Notes: generated by a model not told the origin, from the sequence alone. A stretch of 64,000 bases of DNA from Diplonema papillatum (GCA_030068145.1 JAPJBO010000483.1:106490-170489), one strand, 5' to 3'. Shown: positions 32,102 through 42,880, counted from the stretch's first letter. Numbers and translations are program-made.

Positions 32102-33196
32102 ATGTTAGCAGCTTCTCCTGAACCACCTCGCTCTTCGTCAGAATCGGAAACTGAAAGAGCTCGCTCTGTTGCACCATCAGCCAGTGCTGGCCAGGCGGGA
32201 ATTCCAGCTCCACAGCACATGTCAGAACGGCAATTGCACGACCAGTGTCGTGTTTTGGTCGGAAAGGTGGTCGTGTACTCGCTAAGACCTGTGGGTTCCA
32301 ATGAGCCGTACAAGCTGCATGCAGGGCATCTGGCAACTAGTGGTGAACGGTATGAAGTGCGGGCATCAGTAGCAAATAACGAACTGCATGGGGTGGTTCA
32401 GCACACGGGCCCAGAGCAAGTCTATCCACTCCCTGCGGACGGGTACACATACAGCCGCATTCTGGATGCCACAGTGCATCAAACAGAGCAGGCAGTCAAT
32501 GTCATTGCTGGATTGAAAAGCGAAGCGGCTTTGAAGGATGAGCAACTCAAGGCCTTGCAGCTGCAAGTGACAGCTTTGTTGAACAAGCTTGAAGAACTGA
32601 CTCCACAGGGCAGTGGAATGGTGGCAGGCAACAAGGCGCCAGCAGAAGAGGACAACTCGAAGGTGGTGTTTCCGGCGGATGCTGATGATGTCGTGCAATG
32701 GGCTGATGACATTGGGGCGGACCCGCATCGGCTCATCTACCATCTGGAGTCAAGGTACCTGAGTGGCATGGCCCATCTGCCAGGTGGAGAGCAGTTGGAG
32801 GAGGCATTTCACAGTCTACGATTGTGGGTGATGGGGGTTGCGTACTTCGATGGATGGCAGGGGACTCCACAACGAGAAGCCGGCAACAATCTGTTGAGGT
32901 TGGTCCGCATGCAATACAACTATGTGCGGTACAAGGTCCCCAGACGCGAGTTGAAGGTCGAATTGGCGAAGCAGGGTGAGGGCCCTTCAGGTCCTACGAA
33001 CACCGTCGACAAAGCTGCGGCGGTTGTCATGCAGCGCATGAACAAGAAAGTGCAGCGTTCAACTCCAGCTTTCAGGGAAAAGCCACGGCCGGGGCGAAAT
33101 GACTGGGTCCGCTCCGGCTGCAACCAACAACGCCAGTATTCAACAACAACAACAACAAAACTATGCAATTCTTCCACGTCAGCAACGGCAAAGTGA
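32102..33196 (+). CDS. Gag-like protein of YR retrotransposon (copy 2)
   Basis: About 364 residues from the Met at 32102. It is clearly homologous to the Gag at 54617-55609: both have TERARSVAPSASAGQ / TARARSVSPSATAGQ near the start, a VGKVVVYS / VGKLIVYR strand, YSRILDATVHQTE / YSRVVEASVHQTE, a coiled-coil segment, and DPHRLIYHLESRY / DPHRLVLQLEGRW. There is no CCHC knuckle; the C-terminus is basic and Thr/Gln-rich. The frame is open upstream to 31910 through the preceding fragment, but the shared homology begins at about 32150, supporting the later Met. It overlaps the start of the recombinase ORF by 34 bases. Confidence 0.8.
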   Translation: MLAASPEPPRSSSESETERARSVAPSASAGQAGIPAPQHMSERQLHDQCRVLVGKVVVYSLRPVGSNEPYKLHAGHLATSGERYEVRASVANNELHGVVQHTGPEQVYPLPADGYTYSRILDATVHQTEQAVNVIAGLKSEAALKDEQLKALQLQVTALLNKLEELTPQGSGMVAGNKAPAEEDNSKVVFPADADDVVQWADDIGADPHRLIYHLESRYLSGMAHLPGGEQLEEAFHSLRLWVMGVAYFDGWQGTPQREAGNNLLRLVRMQYNYVRYKVPRRELKVELAKQGEGPSGPTNTVDKAAAVVMQRMNKKVQRSTPAFREKPRPGRNDWVRSGCNQQRQYSTTTTTKLCNSSTSATAK

Positions 33197-34308
33197 AAAG
33201 AAAGTCCGTAAGTTCCATGACGGCCTCAACGCCCTACAACGTATTACAAAGCGGGCTTCCAAGCGCGCCTGTGAATGCACGCTCGTGCCACTGCACTCTC
33301 GACACCAATCAACTCGGCCCTACATATGGCAACGGGGCCCCAGTCGAGGCTCAACCTACTACCCTTCTCGGACGTATGGTCCTTCAGCATCTTGCTGGAG
33401 GCATGAGCCCTACGACGGGTCGCAGAACTGGCGAGAACAAGACTACAACCGAGGTAGCGACAGCACGACTGCAAGAGCTCGTGGCACAGATGTGGGCACA
33501 TTCAACAACAGCCCAGCGCCGGCACCTGTGGAGGCGCTTTCAAGCTTGGACCACTTCCAACAACCTTCCGACCAATCCGGATTCAGCATGCCTTTTTGTG
33601 GCGGCTACCGGTATACGGAGACAGGGAATGCTGGCCTATGCGAAGAGCTTCTCCGGCATGTTTCGCCACATGGGAGTGCCCAACCAGCCTCTGCTGAGCA
33701 TGGCAGCCGCACTGCGGGCTGTCGGGGCCGCAGTTCCGATACGGCAGGCATTGCCGATGGAAAAGCATCTTCTGGGTGCGTGGGCATTCAGCCAGCAACC
33801 TCGGCTGTGTCTCGCGGCCTTGATAGCGTGGAAGTCAGCTTCACGGTGGGAGGAAGTGACAAAGTTGTCCACAGCGAACTTCCTTCTCGTCAGCCCCACC
33901 GAGATTGTGATCGACTGGTTTACTCTTCCAAAGGGACGCCGAGCAATGCCGTTCACACCCTCCAGGTGGACGGTCATCAAGGGCGACTGGACACAGGCAA
34001 TCTACGTGTTGCTGAAGTCGTTGTTGCCGTTCCAGAAACTCACAACTTGGACGACAGCGATGCTCATAGCAGAGTGGCGGAAAAGTCCCAACATGGTGGG
34101 GTACACAGCCCACAGCATCAAGAGGGGTGCGGTGACCCACCTTTTTCGCAAGGCCGACGAGGGCGAGCAGTTCCCAGTGGTGCTGATATCGAGGCTCGCG
34201 AAGCACAAGGCGCCGGAGCAAATCGCCGACACGACGCTGCGCTACGGGGGCGACCCTGTGGCAATGGCAAGATTGCTGGCCACCGCGACGGTTACCTCTC
34301 TCCTTTAG
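33163..34308 (+). CDS. Tyrosine recombinase of YR retrotransposon (copy 2)
   Basis: 381 residues. The N-terminal core-binding part includes LVAQMWAHSTTAQRRHLW and FVAATGIRRQGMLAYAKSF. The catalytic part has Arg in WKSASRWEEV, HxxR in YTAHSIKRG, a Lys/His pair in ISRLAKHK and the Tyr in TTLRYGGD, in the right order and spacing for an R-H-R-H-Y recombinase. It is homologous over its length to the recombinases at 53504-54394 and, more distantly, 1165-2037. The RT/RNase H frame (open from 33099) runs through this entire gene in another frame. Confidence 0.85.
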   Translation: MQFFHVSNGKVKRKSVSSMTASTPYNVLQSGLPSAPVNARSCHCTLDTNQLGPTYGNGAPVEAQPTTLLGRMVLQHLAGGMSPTTGRRTGENKTTTEVATARLQELVAQMWAHSTTAQRRHLWRRFQAWTTSNNLPTNPDSACLFVAATGIRRQGMLAYAKSFSGMFRHMGVPNQPLLSMAAALRAVGAAVPIRQALPMEKHLLGAWAFSQQPRLCLAALIAWKSASRWEEVTKLSTANFLLVSPTEIVIDWFTLPKGRRAMPFTPSRWTVIKGDWTQAIYVLLKSLLPFQKLTTWTTAMLIAEWRKSPNMVGYTAHSIKRGAVTHLFRKADEGEQFPVVLISRLAKHKAPEQIADTTLRYGGDPVAMARLLATATVTSLL

Positions 34309-34364
34309 ATGGGTTTCTGACTTCTTTTTCGCAACCTCTGTTCCAACAACATAGCAGGTTCTCT

Positions 34365-35912
34365 ATGCTGCATGTTTCAGGCATTCCGCCCATGGATGTC
34401 GAAGAGCTGAAGAGCAGAATGTCACCGTCAGCCCTTCGTAGATTCGAAAAAGTATGGCGCTTGACCTTTTTCTCTCAGGACTTCAAGAATGCCACACAGA
34501 GCTTTTACGATTGGCCATCGATGTTCACAAGATCACACGCTGTAACACTCTTTGAACGCGGCATCGTTTCAAAAGCCGAAGGGCCAGGACCGTATCAGAA
34601 TATCCCTTTCACTGTTCTTGAAGAGAAAGAGAGCGGTCTGCGTCAGAGATTCATCCTGTGGACGAGGGAGGCAAATGAACTTCTCGGAAATCAAGGATAT
34701 GAGGCACAAGTGCCGATTGAGCACATATCAGCTTACCTGCCTGCCGTAAACAGCGACAGCGGCACAACACGGGACTTTAGAACTGGGTTTTACGCAATTG
34801 AAATACCTGTTCAGTGCCGGTGGCTATTCCGCTTTTCCGATGCGGATGGCAATTGGTGGGTGATGAACCGCTTGCCGATGGGACACTGTTGTGCTCCCGA
34901 ATTGATGCACACACTAGCTGCTGTGGCAGCGGGTGATCCAGTTTATGTGCGACCAGCATATGCGGCCAAGGGTGTGACTGTACACGTATGGATTGACAAC
35001 ATCCGATACACTGGCCGAACCAATGCAGTGAAAAGGGAGTCAGCCCGCTTAGACAGAACAGCCGAGCAGTGTGCGATTTCATGGAAGCATGAAGACTCAC
35101 AGACAGATGCAAAGCAGTACACATTTTTAGGTGTAGACTGGGATCATCAACAAGGAGTCGTTCGGCCTTCTGCTAAAACGAGAGATAGACTCGAGGCAGT
35201 CGATGTGTCTGAAAAACTAACAGCCGCCGAGCTGGAGTCGCTAGGCGGCAGGTTGTTGCATGCTTCTGCTGTCTCTGGGGTGTTTCCGGGGACTTACTGG
35301 TTTGCCTTGAAGTTTTTACGGAGAGTGGTGAATCACTTGAACCGCGGCACAAGGCAACCAAACTCTTTGGTCCACATTCCACCCTCCGTCTCAGGCGAGT
35401 TAACAAGATGGCGGCGGGAAGCACAGCAGGAAAGAAAAGTCCACACCAAAGCCAAATCAGCGTTCACTGTTTTTGTGGATGCTAGCTTGAAAGGATGGGG
35501 AGGTGTCATCGTGAACAATGACACAATCGAAGTTTTTATTCACGGTGAAGAATGGTCGCCCTATTTCAAAACACGCCATATTAATGAGTTGGAAGCACGT
35601 GCCTTGTTTTGTGTTTTGCAGGTACTACCATGTCAGGCTGCTGGTTGTTCGATCAGTATTTTTGTCGACAACACGACAGTAGTGGGCGCAACGATAAAGA
35701 AACATTGCGCCAAAAGCAAGTTATTAAACGATTCGGTCGTTGGTGCGTTGCAACTGTTAAAGGATCGAAGGTGTGTGTTCTCCCTTCAGTGGGTGAAATC
35801 AGCATCCAATCCGGCGGATCTGCCTTCACGGGTTCATCCAGCAAAAATGTCAGAGGACAACGAGAAGGAGGTATCACTGGCGGTGAGGAGGTTTTTCTCG
35901 GGACTGGCGTAG
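34365..35912 (+). CDS. Reverse transcriptase / RNase H of YR retrotransposon (copy 2)
   Basis: About 515 residues from the Met at 34365, which lies 57 bases after the recombinase stop; the frame itself is open from 33099, giving a possible 937-residue product that overlaps YR. RT landmarks: MRQ-like LRQRFILWTREAN, TTRDFRTGFYAIEI, MNRLPMGHCCAPELMHT and VWIDNIRYTG (the YxDD box with Asn). A connection segment LESLGGRLLHASAVSGVFPG follows. RNase H has its four acidic residues in FVDASLKGWG, NELEARAL, IFVDNTTVVG and SNPADLPSR. No methylase or hydrolase domain follows. The frame is intact, so this copy may be recent. Confidence 0.85.
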   Translation: MLHVSGIPPMDVEELKSRMSPSALRRFEKVWRLTFFSQDFKNATQSFYDWPSMFTRSHAVTLFERGIVSKAEGPGPYQNIPFTVLEEKESGLRQRFILWTREANELLGNQGYEAQVPIEHISAYLPAVNSDSGTTRDFRTGFYAIEIPVQCRWLFRFSDADGNWWVMNRLPMGHCCAPELMHTLAAVAAGDPVYVRPAYAAKGVTVHVWIDNIRYTGRTNAVKRESARLDRTAEQCAISWKHEDSQTDAKQYTFLGVDWDHQQGVVRPSAKTRDRLEAVDVSEKLTAAELESLGGRLLHASAVSGVFPGTYWFALKFLRRVVNHLNRGTRQPNSLVHIPPSVSGELTRWRREAQQERKVHTKAKSAFTVFVDASLKGWGGVIVNNDTIEVFIHGEEWSPYFKTRHINELEARALFCVLQVLPCQAAGCSISIFVDNTTVVGATIKKHCAKSKLLNDSVVGALQLLKDRRCVFSLQWVKSASNPADLPSRVHPAKMSEDNEKEVSLAVRRFFSGLA

Positions 35913-36035
35913 TGGAGGCGGCATGTGACCTTGTTCTCCACAAGGCTTTCTTGTTTCTTCCACAACGTTTGTCTAAGATCCTGAGCTTGTTTCTCATTTG
36001 CCTTCTTCTTATTTCTACGTGGCTGAAAGCGCAGG

Positions 36036-36367
36036 GAATTCCATCTTGCATGCATGTGAACGGAAAGGGGACGCGCAGTAAAGAAGCGAAGGGGAAATCG
36101 TCTCGGCCGGGCAGGATGAACCTAACCTTCCGAACGAGAACGAACCAGGGTGGGGAGGGAGGGAAAAAGAAGAACGGGACGTGTTGTGTGTAAACGGGGA
36201 GGGGGAACCTGTGAAGGTATGCTTGCAATATCGGAATTCCCTCAGTCAAACTACGAGAATTCCATCTTGCATGCATGTGAACGGAAAGGGGACGCGCAGT
36301 AAAGAAGCGAAGGGGAAATCGTCTCGGCCGGGCAGGATGAACCTAACCTTCCGAACGAGAACGAACC
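36036..36367. repeat. Split-direct-repeat end of a third YR retrotransposon
   Basis: Two direct copies (36036-36147 and about 36258-36367) of a ~110-bp sequence that starts GAATTCCATCTTGCATGC, separated by about 108 different bases. An RNase H frame on the minus strand ends inside the second copy. This repeat-spacer-repeat order matches the 3' end of the complete element at 51300-51831 (A-B-A), so this is the 3' end of a minus-strand element. Confidence 0.75.
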
Positions 36368-36889
36368 CCATCGCGTGTAAAAAACTTCCGCAACGCTTGT
36401 TCAACTACCCTCTTTCCATTCCTGGAAGAAAGCAGCTGGGGCGACATGCGGGAAGGTAAATCCGCAATATTCGACGCAGAGCGCACCCAAGCAATTGTGA
36501 AGGTGGCCCCCACTTCACGCAGTCTTGACAAAGCTGCTACAATAGCCTCATTTAAGGGTTTTGAGGCCATGCACATACCCTTCCTTGCTGCGGATGCTAC
36601 AGTCGTGTTATCGACTTTGAAATGAACGTTATTACTCAGAAAAGCGGGAGGCAGAGCAAATATTGCGTTGCGGAACGCCAACGCTTCTAGAATGTTGATG
36701 TGCAACAAGGATTCAGCATCAGTCCATGAATTGCCTGCGACGATTACTTCCTTAGTAGTGTTGTCGATTGCAACCATGCCCCATCCTCGCAGTGAAGCAT
36801 CAACAAAAACATCAAATGGGGTGCATGGAAGGATATTTTGTACTTTGAGCGGTTTTCCAACAGCAGCACGCCAAACTTTTAACTCCTAG
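36343..36889 (-). pseudogene. RNase H fragment of third YR retrotransposon
   Basis: The minus-strand frame from about 36889 to 36343 encodes a complete RNase H-like module: FDVFVDASLRGWGM, then HINILEALAF, HFKVDNTTVASAARKG and SASNIADLPSRMSP, with all four acidic residues. The reverse transcriptase that should precede it is missing; the sequence breaks off about 36 bases before the CATGCAGGG element at 36926. The ORF Met at 36777 is internal and not the real start. Closest relative in the window is the copy at 51780-53375 (VRVDNTTVAAVARKKMC). Confidence 0.8.
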
Positions 36890-36925
36890 AGAAGACGATT
36901 CCACTTCGTTTGTTATTGTGTTTAC

Positions 36926-38254
36926 CATGCAGGGTCAAAACCTTGTGTCTTTTTGAAAATGGCAAAAAAAAAAATTCCGGAAAAAAATTGGGTTTTTTGA
37001 ATTTTAAAATTTTGGAACAAACTCTGCGGGAATTCTACTTCGGCACCTTGCACTTGTCACTTTGAACCAAGAAAGGTAGAAAGAGGAGCAGTGGCATTAC
37101 TAGCGATGGGGTAAACCCCGCAGAGGCCTTAGAGAGTGAGAGAAGATGGCTACTGCGAGGTCACCACCTACCCAAAAGCAAATTGATTTGCCCAAACAAC
37201 CCAAGTACCCTGTACGTTTAGGTGCCTCAAGGATTCCCTCGATGAATCGGGATAATTTTTGCGGAAGTTGAGCAAATTTTTTTTTTGCCAAAAAAAAATT
37301 ATGGTTAAAAAAAAAAACTGGATCAATTTTTTGATCCAGTTTGTGGTGTGTGTGTGGGTGTATTGTGAGCCTGGATCAAAAAAAACTGGATCAATGTCAT
37401 CAAAAAAACTGGAATAAAAACTGGATCAACTTTCCTGGTCAAAAAACTGGATCAAACTTTGATCCAGTTTTTTTCAGGTGGGTACACCTGGATCAAAAAA
37501 AACTGGATCAATAAAAACTGGATCAAAAAAAACTGGGTCAAAATAAACTGGATCAAAAAAAACTGGGTCAAAAAAAACTGGATCAGCTTTTTTGGTCAGT
37601 TTCTGGACCAAAAAGTTGTTAGAAGGGTCACTCAACAGCTCAGCACAAGTGCTGCCCATTCACACCCACCTCACTCAACCCACCCACCCCACTCACACCC
37701 ACCCACACCACAGCCACTCACACCCACACCACCCATTCACACCCACCTCACTCACACCCACACCACCCACCTCACCCACCCACACCACTTTCACCCACAG
37801 CCACTCACACCCACACCCCCCACACCACCCATTCACACCCACCTCACTCACCCTCACTCAACCCACCCACACCACTTTCACCCACAGCCACTCACACCCA
37901 CACCCACCTCACTCATCCTTTCACATCACCTCACTCACACCCCACACACCCACCTCACCCACCCCACACCCACACACCCACCTCACTCAACCCACCCACA
38001 TCACTCACTCCACCTCACAATACACCCACACACACACCACAAACTGGATCAAAAAATTGATCCAGTTTTTTTTTTGACCATAATGATCCAGCTTTTTTTG
38101 ATCATTGATCCAGTTTGTATTGATCCAGATTGGGTTGATCCAGACCTGCCTAATTTTTGATGAAGTTGAGCAATTTTTTTTCCAACTTTTTTTTTTGGGG
38201 TCCATCGGCTCTGCAGGAGCGTTTTAAAAAGACACAAGGTTTTGACCCTGCATG
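36926..38254. mobile_element. CATGCAGGG-family composite TIR element C2 (1.3 kb)
   Basis: Left end CATGCAGGGTC with the family's subterminal AAAATTTTGGAACAAACTCTG segment (37006-37026); right end GACCCTGCATG at 38254 preceded by the CATCGGC..GAGCGTTTTAAAAAGACAC segment. Flanks are TTAC and GTAA, which are inverted rather than direct repeats, so the ends may come from a recombined pair. The interior is an inverted minisatellite pair: AAAAAACTGGATCAA units (37300-37600) and GATCCAGTTTTTTTT units (38040-38145), surrounding a CACCCACCTCACTCAC array (37655-38030). No coding capacity. Confidence 0.8.
37655..38035. repeat. C-rich array (CACACCCACCTCACTCACC)
   Basis: About 380 bases of irregular CACCCACCTCACTCA and CCACACCACCCATT words with almost no G on this strand, lying between the two CTGGATC arms of element C2. 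Translated Pro/Thr/His ORFs here are artefacts of the repeat. Confidence 0.9.
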
Positions 38255-38261
38255 GTAATGA

Positions 38262-38530
38262 AAATGGCTTGCGACTCTAACCGAAGTTTTTCTCAATGAA
38301 AATGGCTTGCGACTCTAACCGAAGTTTTTTGTAATGGAAATGCTCTACGCGACTCTAACCGAAGTTTTTTGTAATGGAAATGCCTTGTGCGACTCTAACC
38401 GCAGTTTTTCTCAATGAAAATGGCTTGTGATTCTAACCGAAGTTTTTGTAATGGAAATGCCTTGTGTGACTCTAACCGAAGTTTTTCTTAATGAAAATGG
38501 CTTGCGACTCTAACCGAAGTTTTTTGAAAT
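38262..38530. repeat. Tandem repeat at the outer edge of foldback A
   Basis: About seven units of 38-42 bp with the words AAAATGGCTTGCGACTCTAA and CCGAAGTTTTTTGTAATGG. It lies between the end of C2 and the start of foldback A (38544) and is not found in the foldback itself. Confidence 0.9.
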
Positions 38531-38564
38531 GGCATCCATCGGGGCGGCGGTCCCGATAACGTCG

Positions 38565-38975
38565 CATGAGACCTTATCGGTACCTCTTTTGCCCATTTCT
38601 GGGTTGCGACCTTATCGGTACCTTTTGGGGGTTGCGACCTTATCGGTACCTTTTTGAGGTGCGACCTTATCGGTACCTTTTTGGGGTTGCGACCTTATCG
38701 GTACCTCTTTTGGAGGTTGCGACGTTATCGGTACCTCTTTTGGAGGTTGCGACCTTATCGGTACCTCTTTTGGAGGTTGCGACCTTATCGGTACCTTTTT
38801 GGGGTTGCGACCTTATCGGTACCTTTTTGAAGAAGAAAAAACGGAAAATTTTTTTTCGAGAAAAAAGCAGTCTGAAAAAAAGACGAGGTGCGACCTTATC
38901 GGTACCTTTTGAGAGTGCGACGTTATCGGTACCTATTTTTGAGGTTGCGACCTTATCGGTACCTTTTTCGGAGAA
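38565..38975. repeat. Left-arm terminal array of foldback A
   Basis: About 12 units of 27-29 bp with the core TTGCGACCTTATCGGTACC and a T-rich spacer, interrupted by a 60-base A-rich segment (38828-38888). The same array with one extra unit stands at 42420-42880 in foldback B. ORFs reading RPYRYLF or TLSVPLL come from this repeat. Confidence 0.95.
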
Positions 38976-39649
38976 AGTTCCGGAAAAATAATTGGGGGGG
39001 GAAAGGTGAAAAAATGTCGAGAAAAAACGTCGGAAAAAAAGAACTCTGAAAACGACAACTCTAAAAAAAGACCAGGTGCTTGTGATGATACTGCACAAAG
39101 CCGCTATCGACCTTAGAACTCTTTGCACGTGTCGTGTCATGCGGTCGTCTTGCTTTGTGTCCGGTGTGCGCTTCACGGCCGTAATAGTAGCAGTTTGCAC
39201 TTGAGCACTTGCAGCAATACTCTAGTCGTAGTCTGAAATGAAGTGATCCGAGGCAGACGACTTTAAAGTGTTGCAAACAGATCACAAACACGCTGAGCTC
39301 AAGTATACACTGCAATCAAGTGCTCCTAAACTGCTCGTGTTGCGAACGAATCAGCGGGATAGTGCACGAAAAGATGCTACAGCATACCACTGTTTAGCCA
39401 ACAAGAACTAAGGCCGGCACGTTTCCGAGGCCGTTTCAATGTCCTGTATGGTTTTTGCATATTGTATCAGCGAAAAGTGCACTTCAAAAAGTACCTGTAC
39501 CTTCCACAGATCGGCAATGACTCCCATACCGCTTCTGGGGGTGGCTTCTCTGCTTCCAACTTTCCTGTGTGGTGATGTAGGGGACCGCTTGTAGCCCACG
39601 AATCAGGGTTGTGCTGCCCCGACACTTAAACGACCTTCAAGGGCTTCAA

Positions 39650-41490
39650 GGCCAGACGACTGTTTAGTGTTGCAAACGAATCGCAAACACGCTGAAGTTG
39701 GGACTCCCACACACTGAAATCAAGTGCTCCTAGGCAGACGAACTGTTAGTGTTGTGAACGAATCGCAAACACGCTGAGATTGGGACCCCACACACTGAAA
39801 TCGACTGAGAACAACCTGAGCGATCTCTCTTAATAAAATATTTAAGCGCCGAAGGCGCAACCACCCAATCCAACTTTGTACACACGAAACAGAGATCTTA
39901 TGAATCAACGAAAAGCGAGCAAAAAGTAGCTTGTAAAACCGGAACAAGTCGGAAACCCCATCGGGGGAAAGCACGAGATGCAGGTGCTCCAAGGCCAGAC
40001 GACTGTATAGTGTTGCAAACGAATCGCAAACACGCTGAAGTTGGGACTCCCACACACTGAAATCAAGTGCTCCTAGGCAGACGAACTGTTAGTGTTGCGA
40101 ACGAATCGCAAACACGCTGAGATTGGGACCCCACACACTGAAATCGACTGAGAACAACCTGAGCGATCTCTCTTAATAAAATATTTAAGCGCCGAAGGCG
40201 CAACCACCCAATCCAACTTTGTACACACGAAACAGAGATCTTATGAATCAACGAAAAGCGAGCAAAAAGTAGCTTGTAAAACCGGAACAAGTCGGAAACC
40301 CCGTCGGGGGAAAGTACGACCTGCAAGTGCTCCAAGGCCAGACGACTGTATAGTTGCAAACGAATCGCAAACGCGCTGAAGTTGGGACTCCCACACACTG
40401 AAATCAAGTGCTCCTAGGCAGACGAACTGTTAGTGTTGCGAACGAATCGCAAACACACTGAGATTGGGACCCCACACACTGAAAGCGACTGGGAACAACC
40501 TGAGCGATCTCTCTTAATAAAAGATTGAAGCGCCGAAGCCAACCACCCAATCCGACTTTGTACACGACAACAGGGAATCAGCGGGAAAGTGCACGAAAAG
40601 ATGCTACGGCATACCACTGATCAGCCAACAAGAACTGGTTCCGAGGCTGTTTCAATGTCCTGTATGGTGCTTGCATATTGTATCAGCGAAAAGTGCACTT
40701 CAAAAAGTACCTGAACCTTCCACAGATCGGCAATGACTCCCATACCATGCAGGGTCAAAACCTTGTGTCTTTTTGAAAATGGCCAAAAAAAAAAAATCGG
40801 AAAAAAATGGGTTTTTTGAATTTTAAAAGTTTGGAACAAACTCTGCAGTAATTTTTGAGGAAGTTGAGCAAAATTTTTTTTTTCCAAATTTTTTTTTAGG
40901 GCTCCATCGGCCCCGACACAAGGTTTTGACCCTGCATGATACCGCTTCTGGTGCGGCTTCTCTGCTTCCAACATTCCTGTGTGGTGATGTAGGGGGGTTG
41001 GGTTTCATCCTCCAAGCGAGTGGATGCGAACACCGCTTGTAGCCCACGATATCAGGGTTGTGCTGCCCCGACACTCAAACGACCTTCAAGTGCTTCAAGG
41101 CCAGACGACAGTTTAATGTTGCAAACGAATCACAAACACGCTGAAGTTGGCACCCCACACACTAAAATCAAGTGCTCCTAGGCAGACGAATTGTTAGTGT
41201 TGCGAACGAATCGCAAACTAACTGATATTGGGACCCCACACACTGAAATCGACTGAGAACAACCTGAGCGATCTCTCTTAATAAAAGATTCTAGCGCCGA
41301 AGGCGCAAGCACCCAATCCGACTTTGTGTACAAAGTCGGATCGAAACAGAGATCTTATGAATCAACGAAAAGCGAGCAAAAAGTAGCCTGTAAAACCGGA
41401 ACAAGTCGGAAACCCCGTCGGGGAAAGTACGACCTTCAAGTGCTCCAAGGCCAGACGACTGTATAGTGTTGCGAACGAATCGCAAACTCA
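39650..41490. repeat. Left-arm ~345-bp tandem units of foldback A
   Basis: Units begin near GGCCAGACGACTG and include TCGCAAACACGCTGA, CACACACTGAAATC, CCTGAGCGATCTCTCTTAAT, the hairpin GCGCCGAAGGCGC and AACAGAGATCTTATGAATC. Three near-complete units occur, then a variant block interrupted by a short CATGCAGGG element. The right arms carry the same units in reverse orientation. Confidence 0.9.
40746..40938. mobile_element. Short CATGCAGGG-family element (193 bp)
   Basis: CATGCAGGGTC at the left, GACCCTGCATG at the right, flanked by ATAC on both sides (40742-40745, 40939-40942). The paralogous sequence at 39520-39535 shows the empty site CCCATACCGCTTC, which proves a 4-bp duplication. A short deletion removed part of the right subterminal region. 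Non-coding. Confidence 0.92.
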
Positions 41491-41735
41491 CTGAAACCAG
41501 CACTGTGCACCCACAACTTTCCCACAATGTGGGCAGAATAGCCACAACATTTACCCACAAAGTATTGTGGCTATTGTGGCTAGAATCTTTTTCATTGTGG
41601 TTCAGTGAAGATGGTCCAGAAAACAGCATTTCCAGGACAAAGACATGTTTATCCCACGTTTTTCGATGACGTATCGTGGTGTTTGAGCACGTCCCTGCTT
41701 TGAGCCAGGTCGAAGCGAGGTGGTGGGCTGCTATA

Positions 41736-41954
41736 CATGCAGGGTCAAAACCTTGTGTCTTTTTAAAACGCTCCCGCGGAGCCGATGGACCCCAAAAAAA
41801 AAGTTGGAAAAAAAAATTTTGCTCAACTTCCAATCAAAAATTGCTGCGAGCTTTGTGTCCATAATTTTTAAAGAAATTCAAATAAAACCAATTTTTTTCC
41901 AGAATTTTTTTTTTGGCCATTTCCAAAAAGAGCACAAGGTTTTGACCCTGCATG
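41736..41954. mobile_element. Short CATGCAGGG-family element (219 bp) in hAT 5' region
   Basis: Complete copy with CATGCAGGGTC and GACCCTGCATG ends and the family's internal words. The flanks TATA and GTAA do not match, so the target duplication has decayed or the copy is recombinant. It lies 64 bases upstream of the transposase start and could affect its promoter. Confidence 0.85.
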
Positions 41955-42018
41955 GTAATCGATTATTATCGTATGATATGCCTTAGCCATCATACACCAG
42001 GTTGTAACACCAAGCAAA

Positions 42019-42397
42019 ATGGCAAGCGCACAATGCTGCTGCATTAACTGCAAGACAAGAATGGAGATGCTGGATGTTAGCTACAAGAGGGCGGCGAAAG
42101 ATGTCGGAGGCTTCGAATGCGACGTTTGTGGGTACAAAAACGGCACCCGCAATCGGCGCCAACGTATCGGATGCAAGGCCTGTGACTTCGACCTGTGCTC
42201 GAAGTGTGGCAACAGCTGGGTGTTGAAGAAGCTCCTTCAGCCCTCGAGCAGTGGTGCACAGCAGGCTGATGCGCCCCAGGCCACAAACAGCGGCACAACA
42301 CAGGCCAGCGGTGGTGCAACTTCAGAACCTTTGGCACAGCAAGTTGCTGAGCAACCCATCACTGCTGAAAACATCCCTGCCGACCAGCCTTCACCTG
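42019..42397 (+). pseudogene. hAT transposase, N-terminal part
   Basis: 126 codons from the Met MASAQCCC. The first 75 residues hold a Cys-rich zinc-binding module: CCCINCKTR, CDVCGYKNGTRNRRQRIGC, KACDFDLCSKCGNSW (several C-x2-C pairs), followed by a Gln/Ala/Thr/Pro-rich linker. The frame is cut inside the codons for Pro-Ser-Pro by foldback B; as it stands the ORF ends in the foldback at 42423. The 10 bases CCTTCACCTG at 42388-42397 are repeated at 49127-49136 in the same reading frame, so the gene continues there. Confidence 0.85.
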
Positions 42398-42419
42398 GCG
42401 GCGGTCCCGATAACGTCGC

Positions 42420-42880
42420 ATGAGACCTTATCGGTACCTCTTTTGCCCATTTCTGGGTTGCGCCCTTATCGGTACCTTTTGGGGGTTGCGACCTTATCGG
42501 TACCTTTTTGAGGTGCGACCTTATCGGTACCTTTTTGGGGTTGCGACCTTATCGGTACCTCTTTTGGAGGTTGCGACGTTATCGGTACCTCTTTTGGAGG
42601 TTGCGACCTTATCGGTACCTCTTTTGGAGGTTGCGACCTTATCGGTACCTTTTTTGGAGGTTGCGACCTTATCGGTACCTTTTTGGGGTTGCGACCTTAT
42701 CGGTACCTTTTTGAAGAAGAAAAAACGGAAAATTTTTTTTCGAGAAAAAAGCAGTCTGAAAAAAAGACGAGGTGCGACCTTATCGGTACCTTTTGAGAGT
42801 GCGACGGTATCGGTACCTCTTTTGGAGGTTGCGACCTTATCGGTACCTATTTTTGAGGTTGCGACCTTATCGGTACCTTT
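42420..42880. repeat. Left-arm terminal array of foldback B
   Basis: About 13 units of 27-29 bp with the core TTGCGACCTTATCGGTACC, interrupted by the same A-rich segment as in foldback A. It differs from A by one added unit near 42645 and one near 42815. Confidence 0.95.

Noticed and set aside
37459-38160. 233-codon ORF rich in Thr/Pro/His and Asn/Trp/Ile
   Set aside because: Translation of the CTGGATC and CACCCACCTCA arrays of element C2.
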